DNA of 64,000 bases from assembly GCA_023634235.1 (NCBI GenBank), contig JAMKCF010000084.1, positions 310,001 to 374,000 on the forward strand, written 5' to 3'. Under the pieces are notes generated by a model. That model was not told where the DNA came from, made no database searches, and was given only the letters and a program-made list of their open reading frames with translations. Positions 34,004-45,736 of this stretch are shown piece by piece. The DNA is from Pisaster brevispinus (lineage: Eukaryota > Echinodermata > Asteroidea > Forcipulatida > Asteriidae). The translations under genes were made by a program, and so were the position numbers. Positions within the stretch are counted from its first letter, which is position 1. Every line of letters starts with the position of its first letter.

Positions 34004-34289
34004 CTAAAATAAAAAGGAAATAAAATAACGAATGCCATCATTTAAGAGGATGTAATTTTGTAAAACTTCATAAATCTTAATGCTTTGTTTTGAAGAGTAT
34101 CAATTTTTCTAAGCTGAATGACATCAAGCCATAAATTACTTGGTCTGGTGTCCTAATGATGTGTTTTGTAATTAGTGAGTTGTGATTGAAAAACACAAGT
34201 TTTCCTTTTGAAATACAACAAATGGAAATATTTCTGCGAATCACTGTAGTCTACTTTTAAAATACTTTTCCAACCACATTCATTTCAAA

Positions 34290-37200
34290 ACAAATGTTTT
34301 TTATATCCCAGAGCGCCCGATGTGTCCCTTTGATAGAGAGAGATAGAACTAGACTTAAGTTTTTGTTGCATAACAAAAACATGGTGTTCGGTGTAGACAT
34401 TTTCAAGTTAGCAGCTGTAGTGTTTTCAAAGAGAAAACCGAATAAACATAACTTAGTACGACAAATTGATACGTAAAGTGAATGGTAGAAGATTTCGAAT
34501 TTGAAATAAAAACTTGGATAAATTTAAAAACCAATGAAATCATTCCGTTTTCATAGCTCAGTTTATTATCAAGACATTGAGATTCATAAGTATCTGCTAA
34601 GTTTTTGAAATTGATACAGGCTTTTAGTTATTGTTTTGCTGGAACTGAAAGTCCTATGGGTAAAACTGTATTCGATATAGAGGGACCACCTGATTTCAAG
34701 ATCATATTGTTTGCAGGCCTCAAAACGAGGACCGGGAGTGATTATTTTTACTTAAGCTCTCAGTTTTGACCAGAATTGAAGCTCACAGGGGGACACAGTT
34801 TATGTAATCATTGGGGATGGTGCAAGTTCTAACAAAATTGGTTTCCCGGATGTAAAATGTTTGTATACTAAAGGTTAATTTAATATAAGGACGCCATCGA
34901 GTCATCATCATCCCGAAAATAATAGGTCTCAACCCTTTTTTGGTTAATGAGATATGACGTTTTTAAGTATAGAATAAGCACATTTCAGTTTCGACCAGAA
35001 GTAAAGGTCACAGAGGGTCACACTTTGTGTAAAATTAAAAAAATACACTCCATGGTCTTTCACATGGACCAAAGATCTGGTATGTAGCAGTTATAGTTTT
35101 CCAGATATTTTTTTGTAAAAATTAAACATTGATTCAATGTTATGACGTCATTGATGACGTAATCATGCCGAAAACCTCTGTGGTTTCATTGACACACTAA
35201 GGTCTAAGTACATGGTTAGCTTAAAGTCAAAACCCTTTTTGTTCACGAGTTATGTTTTTTTCCCATGCACAGTACATATACATAATATACCTGAGCGGGG
35301 ATTAGCATCAATTCAATCCGATAGTTGAATATTAAACCATGACAAAATAATGATTTTTGAAAGTAAAAACAAAACAAAAGAACCACTAGGAAAGTTCATG
35401 GATGAAACATATCAACATTATTGTAGACGAAAAAAAGGAATGCCCCCTCTGTTTAACGGTGATTTTGAAATAAAGCTTACCATTTTAATCACCGTGTCTG
35501 AAGGGCATACTCAGAGGGCCTAGAGCGCCGTTGGCAGGCACGGTCACGTCGATCAACGTGACGTGGGTCTCGGTGTTTGATGAGAAACAAACCAATTTCG
35601 TTCTTTTTCAGTTGAAGTTTTTGTCATTTAGTCAAAGTAATACAAATACCTAAAGCAGGTGGACATCTCAGTAAAACCTCCTCTTTTATTCCTTGTTTTC
35701 CATTAAGCCATTAGACGAGCACAACGGAACTAAATTCACACTGAACTTTGAATGAGTTTGGGTTTAAGCGCGGGACAACGTGTTGTTAGTATATGTACAT
35801 ACACGAATAAACAACGCAATGATATTCAATGGGCTTTCCAGGATTTGCACACAATGTATATTATGGCTGCATGCTGCACGTTGTGCGGTTTTGTGTGCAC
35901 GTCATACTGGATTGGATGCCACACTGTGCGCTCGGTATTGGTCTAGATTTCAATATTTTAACGCTCGTTTTCACCTAGAAATACATCTTAAAATGTATTC
36001 ATTTCCATGTACGAAATGATTAGTATCCAATGTTCTTTAGATTCAAGAAAAAAGAAAGAATTGAAAGTCCGCGGTCTTTGAGTTATGTTTGTTGAAAAAT
36101 TAATTACTTTTAATTACCTAATAAATCATCAGATGACGTCATCATTACGTGAAAAATTCTATTTCATCCACTAATCATGTGTAAAATGGTTGCCAAGTTT
36201 CATGACCATACGAGCTTGGGAAAAAGCTAAACATTAGCGGAAAACGTTTGTGTGTATTTCTTTTTAGAACAAACATAAGAATACACTAGACATAAGTTTT
36301 TGTTGCATAACAAAAACAAGGTGTTCGGTGTAGACATTTTCGAGTTAGCAGAGGTAGTATTTTCAAAGAGAAAACCGAATAAACATAACTTAGAACGACA
36401 AATTGATACGTAAAGTGAATGGTAAAAGATTTCGAAATTTATATAAAACACTTTTGATAAATTTAAAAACTGATGAAATCATTCTGTTTTCATAGCTCAT
36501 TTTATTATCAAGACATTGAGATTCATAAGTATCTGCTAAGTTTTTGAAATTGTCACAGGTTTTCAGTTATTGTTTTGCTTGAATTGAAAGACCTATGGGT
36601 AAAACTTTTTTTCATATGGAGGGACCACCTGATTTCAAGATCATATTGTTTGCAGGCCTCAAAACGAGGACCGGGGTGATTTTTTTCACTTAAGCTTTCA
36701 GTTTTGACCAGAATTGAAGCTCACAGGGAGACACAATTTGTCTAATCATTGGGGTTGGTGCAAGTTATGTATATTTTGGTTCTCCGTATATAAATTGTTT
36801 ACATATTAAAGGTTAATGCAATGTAAGGACACCATCGAGTCGTCATCATCCCGTAAATAACTGGGGTTTCATTTACACACTCAGGTCTAAGTACATGTAA
36901 AGTTTTAGGTCTCAACCCTTTTTTGGTTAATGGGACATGAGGTTTTTAAGTATGGAATAATCATCTTTCAGTTCCAACCAGAAGTAAAGGTCATAGAGAG
37001 TCACATTTTGGCGGTGTAAAATTAAAAAATACACTCCAGGGTCTTTCACATGGTCCAAAGAACTGGTATGTAGCAGTTATGGTTTTCCAGATATGTTTTT
37101 TTGTAAAGATTAAACATTGATTTAATGTTATGACGTCATTGATGATGTCATCATGCCGAAAACCTCTGTGGTTTCATTGACACAATAAGGTCTAAGTACA

Positions 37201-38440
37201 TGATTAGAATAAAGTCAAAACCCTTTTTGGTTCACAAGATATGATTTTTTTCATACACAGTACATATACATATTAAACCAGAACGGGGATAAGCATCAAT
37301 TTAATCCGATAGTTGAAAATTATACCATGATAAAAAATAGAAAAAATTGAAAGAGAAAAGAACAAAAAACAAACACTTGACAAGTTCATGGATGAAACAA
37401 ATCAACATTATTGTAGACGAAACAAGGAATGCCCCCTCTTTTTAACGGTGATTTTGAAATAAAGCTCACCATTTTAATCACCGTGTCTGAAGGGCATACT
37501 CAGAGGGCCTAGAGCGCCTTTGGCAGGCATGGTCACGCCGATCAACGTGACGTGGTCCTCGGTGTTTGATGAGAAACGAACCAATGTCGTTCTTTTTCAG
37601 TTGAAGTTTTTGTCACTTAGTAAAAGTCATACAAATCCCTAAAGCAGGTGGACATCTCAGTAAAACCTCATCTTTTCTTCCTTGTTTTCCATTAAGCCAT
37701 CAGACGAGCACAACGGAACTAAAGTCACACTGAACTTTGAATGAGTTTGGGTTTCAGTGCGGGACAACGTGTTAATACATACACGAATAAACAACGCAAT
37801 GATGTTCAATGGGCTTTCCAGGATTTGCACACAATGTATGGCTGCATGCTGCACGTTGTGCGGTTTTGTGTGCACGACATACTGGATTGGATGCCACACT
37901 GTGCGCTCGGTATTGGATTAGATTTCAACATTTTAACGCTCGTTTTCACCTAGAAATACACCTTAAAATGTATTCGTTTCCATGTACAAAATGATTAGTA
38001 TCCAATGTTCTTTAGATTCAAGAAAAAAGAAAGAATTGAAAGTCCGTGGTCTTTGAGTTATGTTTGTTGTTAGAAAAAGCTGGAAATTTGAGAACAATTA
38101 ATTACTTTTAATTACCTAATAAATCATCAGATGACGTCATCATTACGTGAAAACTTGTGTTTCATCCACTAATCATGTGCAAAATGGTTGCCAGGTTTCA
38201 TGACCATACGAGCTTGGGAAGAAGCAAAACATTAGCGGACAACGTTGGTGTGTATTTTTTTAGAACAAACATAAGAATACACTAGACTTAAATTTTTGTT
38301 GCATAACAAAAACAAGGTGTTCGGTGTAGACATTTTCGAGTTAGCAGAGGTAGTGTATTCAAAGAGAAAACCGAAAAAAACATAACTTAGTACGACAGAT
38401 AAAATTTCAGAGCGGGATAAAAGCATGAACAGATGTTTGT
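34290..38440. repeat. Tandem ~1.95-kb repeat, two full units plus start of a third
   Basis: 'ttttgttgcataacaaaaac' and following text recur near 34360, 36297 and 38294 (about 1.94 and 2.0 kb apart). Each unit contains the mini exon region (35.48-35.55, 37.47-37.54 kb), 'gatgacgtcatcattacg' and 'tttcatagctca' blocks. Long near-identical text shows recent duplication. No intact gene. Confidence 0.85.
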
Positions 38441-41352
38441 TAAAATGTCAAGACAAGGTCACCAACATTTTCATTTTTGTGAAGTATGTGGAGCCCATGT
38501 TGAAACAATTATAAAAACTCTGCCAAAGGCTTCTAATAAAAATGTATTTTGAACTGTTTTTAACCTGCCGCCAGATGGCGCTCTTAATTTTTTTTAACCA
38601 GACCCTTGTCAGACTGCAACATCGTTAAAATCAACTCCAAAAAAATTGCCACTTTTAATTACAATGCACTTTCGGTTTTAACTGGAAGTAGAGGACACGT
38701 AATTTCATGCAAACAATTAAAATCGAAGACCTATATTACCTTTGTATAATCCCACAAAAAGCAACCCAGGGTCTCTTATCCTCGAATTGATGGGAATTTT
38801 CAAAGATTTAACATTTAAATGACGTAGACTTCCGAGGCAGCATCTGTCACAGAGCGAGCAAATAATAAAATACCAGAGCGGGATAAAAGCATGAACAGTT
38901 GTTTGGTATAGCGCCACCCCCCGCTTGTGGAATGTTTCCGTTACGTGGGACTGTACACACAGGCTTCGTGGACTTTGAACCTTATGAGTTTCCATTACGT
39001 GGGAGAGTACACACAGGCTTCGTGTTGCACACACAGGCTTCGTGGACTTTGAACCTTATGATTCATGGTGCTGAACAGTCGGCTACGGCGCTTTTCTATG
39101 TACAAAGATTAAATGCGCGTTAATACTAACGTTGGCTGTAACACCCAGAAGTTAAGGTCATATTGGCATCATTTCTGTGCAAAAGTTTCGGAAGGATCAC
39201 AGAACTACAATCTGATGTAAAAATTGTGATGAAATGATCAGTAGTTTTTGAGATATGAATTTTTTAAATATTCAACTTCCGGTTTGAACCGGAAGTCAAG
39301 GTCAAATGAGGTCGCGTTTAGTGTAGCGTTTTTAGAGTTATACCAGGCCTATCCGATGATGTATAGATTGTGAAAATCCATTGTGTAGTTTTGGAGTTAT
39401 GATTTGTTCAAATATTAAACTTTGATTTTACGTAACTCGACACCAAATGACGTCATCATGACATCACCAAGGCGGTGTCTTCTACTCATACATATCTAAC
39501 TATATGTGAAGTTTAAAGGTTGTGTGAGCTTGGGAAGTGCGTATTTGTTATCGGACAATCGCGGGGGATAAGAAGAAGAAGAAGAAGAAAAAGAAGAAGT
39601 ATTAAAAAAAAAAAAAAAACGGAACAAAAACAAGAGGTGTTCCGGGCGGATTGCCCGAACACCTAACAAAAAAACCGAACAATAAGAGGAGGTCTTCGGA
39701 CTTTTGTCCGAACACCTAACTAGACATTAGAATTTGTTTGATAACAAATTCGAGGTGTTCGGATTCAAGTAAAGCTGACTGGAGTGATCGTGAGCTGTGC
39801 TGTTTGTTATTGTGAAAACAGAATGAATAGCTATTAAATAAGGTTTTTTAAATCGTTTTACAGAACTTCCAGTTTAGACAGGTTAAAAGGTCAAGACAAG
39901 GTCACCAACATATTCATTTTTGTGAAGTATGTGGAGCCCATGTTGAAACAATTATAAAAACTCTGCAAAAGGCTTCTATTAAAACTGTATTTTGAACTGT
40001 TTTAACCTGCCGCCAGATGGCGCTCTTAAATCTTATTTTGTTTTAACCAGACCCTTGTCAGACTACAACATCGTTAAAATCAACTCCAAAAAAGTTGCAC
40101 ACTTTTTGGTTCACCAGTTATGTTTTTTTCCATACACAGTACATATTCATAATATACCTGAGCGGGGATTAGCATCAATTCAATCCGATAGTTGAAAATT
40201 AAACCATGACAAAATAATGATTTTTGAAAGTAAAAAAAACTAAACAAAAAACACTAGGCAAGTTTTATGGATGAAACATATCTACATTATTGTAGACAAA
40301 AAAGGAATGCCCCCTCTTTTTGACGGTGATTTTGAAATAAAGCTTACCATTTTAATCACCGTGTCTGAAGGGCATACTCAGAGGGCCTAGAGCGCCTTTG
40401 GCAGGCATGGTCACGTCGATCAACCAGACGTGGGTCTCGGTGTTTGATGAGAAACAAACCAATGTCGTTCTTTTTCAGTTGAAGTTTTGGTCATTTAGTC
40501 AAAGTCATACAAATCCATAAAGCAGGTGGACATCTCAGTAAAACCTGCTCTTTTATTCCTTGTTTTCCATTAAGCCATCAGACGAGCACAGGGGAACTAA
40601 ATTCACACTGAACTTTGAATGAGTTTGAGTTTTTTATGTGCGGGACACGTAATGTTACAATGTACAAGAATAAGCAATGCAATGATACATTTCGGTTGTG
40701 TGGGACTATAATGCACAGGCTTCGTGGACTTTGAACCTTATGAATAATGGAGCAGACAGTCAGTTACAGCGCTTTTCTCCATACAAAAATAAACTGCGGT
40801 TAATACTAACTTTGGCTGTAACACCCATTTAGGACCAGAAGTAAAGGTCATATTGGCATCATTTTTGTGCACAAGTTTCGGAAGGATCACAGATCTACAA
40901 TCTGATGTAAAAATTGTGATGAAATGATCAGTAGTTTTCGAGATATGAATTTTTTAAATATTCAACTTCCGGTTTGAACCGGAAGTCAAGGTCAAATGAG
41001 GTCGCGTTTAGTGTAGCGTTTTTAGAGTCATACCAGGCCTATCCGATGATGTATAGATTGTGAAAATCCATTGTATAGTTTTGGAGTTATGATTTTTTCA
41101 AATATTAAACATTTTTATTTAACGTAACTCGACACCTGATGACGTCATCATGACGAAACTCAAAATGGTTTCATCTACTAATGAATATCTAACTATGTGT
41201 AAAGTTTCAAGTTTACATGAGCTTAGGAAGTGTGTCTTTGTTAGCGGACAATCGACGGCGAGAAGAAGAAGACGAAGTAAAAAAAACCAAAAAACAAAAA
41301 ACAAAAAAACGAACAATAAGAAGAGGTCTTCGGACTTTTGTCCAAACACCTA
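38440..41352. repeat. Dispersed repeat, further copies
   Basis: 38440-39718 is a shorter, rearranged copy and 39734-41352 a near-full copy of 1084-2705. Each ends with (GAA)n, an A-rich tract and an AGGTGTTC/AGGTCTTC hairpin. A local direct duplication of 'acacaggcttcgtg' text lies at 38956-39045. Mini exon copy at 40.35-40.41 kb has TAA after HGD. Confidence 0.85.
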
Positions 41353-41403
41353 AAAATAATAGTAGAGAAACAATAGCTGTTCCGACTAACACATCGGAAC
41401 AGC

Positions 41404-41740
41404 TAAATAAAAACAGTTTTTAGTGACATACAAGGAGATCTGTAAATCTGTAACAAGAGATGATAACGTAAAATAAATGTCCACAGCACAATCAGACTAT
41501 TCCTTACCTCTTATAGCATGTATAGTGAGCTTCCTGTTTCTTGTCCATCTACAACTTTCCCTGTAGTGTCTTCAGAGCTAGAGCTTCAAGGTAGAGTCTT
41601 CAGCATCTGACCTGGGAGTCTCAGACTGACTAGGAGATTGTGGGTCTTGGGTGACAATAATGAGTCTCACCATCTGCTGGGAACACACACAGTATAAATG
41701 CAACAATAGATGATTGAAGCATTTGTACACAATTTTTAAA
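41404..41740 (-). repeat. 3' end of unknown gene, duplicated at 61.3 kb (copy 1)
   Basis: 'aacagtttttagtgacatac' onward matches 61304-61540 through UTR-like sequence into the terminal exon, same orientation, 19.9 kb apart. Implies tandem duplication of a gene or its 3' end. Confidence 0.75.
41578..41676 (-). CDS. Terminal exon of unknown gene
   Basis: From acceptor tgttcccag it reads QMVRLIIVTQDPQSPSQSET, PRSDAEDSTLKL and TAG (41578-41580). The duplicated sister at ~61.46 kb keeps SPSRSQTPRADVEDST in the same frame before its own stop, evidence that this frame is coding. No family recognised. Phase of the exon at 42441-42495 does not match directly, so an exon may be missing between them. 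Confidence 0.45.
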   Translation of the reverse strand, partial: QMVRLIIVTQDPQSPSQSETPRSDAEDSTLKL

Positions 41741-42440
41741 AACGATTGTCTGCTCGCCATGAGTATAACTGTTTCAAGAAGACTCTCCCACAATAACTGA
41801 AACATTATATCATTAGCAGATGGTGCAGCAACCAGAAAGAGGATTTTACTTCTACAACTTCCCCCCGCCCCAAATAAAAAAAAAAAATTAAAAATAGTGA
41901 GAAAAACCCCATCTCCAATCTTTTCATGAACAAATGCTTTGAAGGCAATGTCCGGATATTTGTATTTTTATACCAGGGACGTCTTAAAAAATGGCTCACA
42001 GTGGAATTAATTGTGTTAACCACTTCATATCAATTTCTGTGCAAATATTTTGAGCTTTTTACGTAATTGTCTTCCTTTGAAAAAAATGTAGCCACAATGA
42101 AACCCTGACTTGACAAAGTAAAGACAAGAAAGGTTCTTTTAATTAGCACCAGGATTTAATGTTGTCTTGCAAGAAAAGTTGAGTAGGCACTCACTGTGAT
42201 TCACTGAACCTCAGTGACTGCCTGTCCATTCTTGTATGCCACATTTGTACAACAACAGAACAGAAGTCTGGAATCTGGGATTGCACCCCCAACCCCCCCC
42301 CCCCTTCGAAAAGGATATTATGAGGTATGTTTTCAACACCTGGGGTCCCTCTTTGTACATGTATGTCAGTGAAACAAAGTGCGGCACAGTAGGTGCATGC
42401 CTGTGCACACTGTAAAATCAAAACTCTGGGTGGATTTTAC

Positions 42441-42495
42441 CATCAGCTGTCAGGCTGCCAGCAACTGAGGGCACTCTGCTGAAGTTGTTCCGGTC
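42441..42495 (-). CDS. Candidate small exon
   Basis: Between acceptor ttattatag and donor atg|gtaaaa it reads DRNNFSRVPSVAGSLTAD plus one base. Splice signals are good and the composition is protein-like. Unknown gene, same strand as neighbours. Confidence 0.35.
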
Positions 42496-42806
42496 CTATA
42501 ATAAACCGTCCACAGTAAGTCAGTCCAGATATACTTGGCTTGTATACACATTATACGACATGAAGTGGTTAAATCATCAACATTTATGCATAGATTGAAA
42601 TAATAGTTGCCAAGGTTGCCCATGCACTTTATGGAATACAAGTCTTTTTGTATGAACAATGTTCACAGTTTGAGTACACACACATTACTGCAAGTCAATT
42701 TTTACCCTTGTGCCATGTGCATCACCCCACCCCCTTCTTCACTTCCTGTGGGCAGAGTCATTTTTATTTCTTATCTTTGCAATGACCAGTACATAATGAA
42801 TTCTCA

Positions 42807-42904
42807 CCTTTTAAAGTAATGTCTCTGGCAGGAATCACTGAGCAATCTACCCTGTGCACAACAAACACCTTGAACTCCATCACCAAGAAATGTGAAGCTG
42901 TTAT
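42807..42904 (-). CDS. Candidate exon, homologous to 58.4 kb
   Basis: Acceptor gtgagcag, donor aaaag|gtgaga. Two frames are open; one reads ITASHFLVMEFKVFVVHRVD. Sequence similarity to 58393-58455 ('taacagcttca', 'tgtgca', 'ccagagaca') shows both derive from one exon. Frame and identity uncertain. Confidence 0.3.
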
Positions 42905-42959
42905 CTGCTCACTATCTGCTGGTTCACAAGCTCAGCCTTTGCCTGTTGGCCTTAACTGT

Positions 42960-44400
42960 AATGGAATATAAAGTGCATTTTAATATCCTAAATATTTAGG
43001 GAATAAGTTTGATAAGGTTCATTTGATAACATAAAAGGATGAATATTTTACTAAGCGCCTTATAATCCTTTAAAAAAGACTGACAGAGAGGAATGTGTTT
43101 TTTATTCAAGTGGCAGCACTACGCTTCCGTAGTGTACAAACCATGCCTGCAGAAGTCCAGGCTCTGTGGTTCTTTTGTAAATAAGTGCTGTCACTAAATT
43201 GCATACACACAATTTGTAAATCTGTCAGTAATGTCCCACGTTGTCAAATAACCACTTGAAAAAGGCTTTTTTGGGAATTTTTACAGGTGGACCAAAATTC
43301 AGACCCCTGCCAAGCACCCATCAAAAGCGTGATTACATGTAGTCTATCAGGTCACAACTAGTTTATAACCAAATGTAATGTAAAAGCAATCGGACATTTC
43401 ACTTAGGCACTAGGGCGTCTCAAGTTTACGAAAAGTCATTACGCAGGCCAAAATGTGCGTTTTGAAAGACCTACGTACATTGTACACCTTGATGATAAAA
43501 AGACCTGTGCTACTTTTGATAGTATTATTTAGTTGATGGGATACCAAATTAATTTGTAGCTATATATGTTATCTCCATTTGTAGTTACAGACCTCTAAAA
43601 ATACTGAAGACACAAAAAGTCAATTTGAAGGGGCGAGCTTAATTTTGTAGGGGGTCATACATGTACGTATCTAAAAAATGTTGAAGAGTAGGATTCTAAA
43701 ATGTTGTGTGTGTTCATGGCACCCATAGGGGATTGTTCCAAAAAAATACTAGAAAAATCTGAGACAGAGCATGCCAAGCTTTTCAAGATTTTAGGTAAGT
43801 TGGCACGGAATGACCTGTTGGTCAACATTTTTTTTTAATTCACTGGCCCCCCAAAAAAATAAATAAATAAAATAAAATAAAATAAAAATCCTGGTTTGTT
43901 GGTTTAATTTTGAAAAAAAAAAAACCATCAGAGCTGGCAATCGCTGATTAAACATTTCACTGATGCACATGTGCGCACGAGCGCTGATTCGACTGTCTAA
44001 AACAGCCACATTACCTATTTGGTTTTGTTATGTCATTGTAGCACCCTGTTTTACTCTGAGCTGCTTGCTGCTGATTAGTGTTCCGCAGTGGTGGTGTTGT
44101 GAGCAACAAATACAGCCTTGACCATAGACTACTCACATCAGTAAACATTATGACCCCAACAATGTTTAATCCAGCAGTAGCCAGCTTGGATGTTTTTCAT
44201 AAAGTTACACCAAAACAAGCGTACACAATTTCGTGTTAATGTGCTCTCTACAAATGAGCTACAATATAAGTGACAACTCAGGTGAAAAACCCTGGTATAA
44301 AAACGTGGGTTTCTGTTCAAAACATTCTTTCACCTCCTGAAGGTACACTGTACTTAAGCATAGAGTCAAGAAGCGGAGGAAGTCCAGCGTTTTTGGAAAA
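42960..44400. other. No gene seen
   Basis: AT-rich sequence with simple A/T runs near 43840-43925; short ORFs only. Confidence 0.4.
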
Positions 44401-44425
44401 AATTATAAGGGTATCACTGTATATC

Positions 44426-44461
44426 ATAGACCTACCTGATTGATCAATCAGGTAGGTCTAT
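44426..44461. repeat. Perfect 36-bp palindrome
   Basis: ATAGACCTACCTGATTGA followed immediately by its exact complement, no loop. Can extrude as a cruciform. Confidence 0.97.
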
Positions 44462-44569
44462 ACATGCCAGAATAGGGTTCGAAATTACCGGTCGCCTGGT
44501 TGCAAAATACAAGTGAAAACAGCGGTGGGCGAGTCAAATCTTTTCCTTTACTAGTAATACTAGTCCACA

Positions 44570-45345
44570 ATAAATAAGGGGTATTCATAAACGGGGTCAG
44601 TACAGGAAGTAACACCAATTAACAGATGAGACGTCAATTTCCATTTTATTTTCACAAATAAAATAATGTCATCCAAGGATAAAATCAACAATTCTGAACC
44701 CATTGGGCTGATAGTTAAGGACACCAGGAATATGTGAGCAAAGCTTCAAAAAGGTAAAAAAATAAAAAGGAAAAATTCCTGCATCCTGCCACCACTTTTT
44801 CCCTCATTTTTACCCAAAGGAATATCTCATTTAGGTAAATAAGATACTATTTTATTTCATAACGAATGAAAAGTGGTGACTGGATACGGACATTTTTCCA
44901 TTAAAAAAAATCTTGGTATAAAATTGTTCGTATTGGTACGAGAGCTTTATGTGTTGTGTACCCTGGACTCCGTCGCGTTGTAAGCAACGGAGAAGTCCAA
45001 CCTGGGCTACATACTAGCTAGTTTAGGCCGTGTCCGAAACGGCGACTTCGGCTACAGCTACAGCTAGATCAGCGCGTCTGCCAGTGTTGAAGAATAGGCA
45101 GATGCGCGAGATCTAGCCGTAGCTGTAGCCGAAGTCGCCGAACAATTTTATACCAACATTTTTTCATATTTTTACCTTATTGGTGAAGCTTAAGCTTTAC
45201 CCACATATTCCTGGTGTCCTGAACTATCAGCCTGCTGGGTTCAGAATTGTTTGTTTTATCCTTGGATGACATTATTTGTGAAAATAAAATGGAAATTGAC
45301 GTCTCCTCTGTAACTTTCTGTTCAGACTCCGTTTATGAATACTCA
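44570..45345. mobile_element. Foldback element with nested MITE and hairpin
   Basis: Outer arms match inverted: 44572-44760 (gacgtcaatttccattttat, gatagttaaggacaccagga) against 45170-45345. The left side also contains a copy of the CCGTATCC-type MITE (44785-44915; see 49030 and 49680). The centre has a ~40-bp-arm hairpin (about 45040-45140; ggcgacttcggctacagct) with a ~15-nt loop. No ORF. Confidence 0.8.
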
Positions 45346-45736
45346 CACGCAAGCGCGCCCATGGCAAGTTCGTCACTCTTGTTCTAGTCTGGTGCAAGAT
45401 TCCTCTCGCTTTAATTTGTCATGATTTTTCCCGCGAGAGGGCGCTATTATCCACGAACCCACCTGCAAATGATAGTGCCATCTGGCTGGGAATACTCAAA
45501 ACAAAGTCTTGCACCTAGACTACATTCTTCACGCTACAAGGCGCGTTGACCTGGAAGTCGATGGAGCCGCTATGCATTTCGCACATGCGCACACGTGCAT
45601 ACTCGTCAATCGGCACAAGATGTTTAAAACGTTAGCGTGGATGTGCGATTTATTTTCTGGAATAATATCATCCATGAATATATTTGTTATTTTTTGATGT
45701 GATCAAAAGTGTAGTTATGGCCATGGGCAATTCCAC

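Noticed and set aside
33525..34004. 159-residue basic minus-strand ORF overlapping the acidic exon
   Set aside because: It is a shadow frame of the acidic Ser/Asp/Glu exon, which has the acceptor and the typical low-complexity composition in its own frame.
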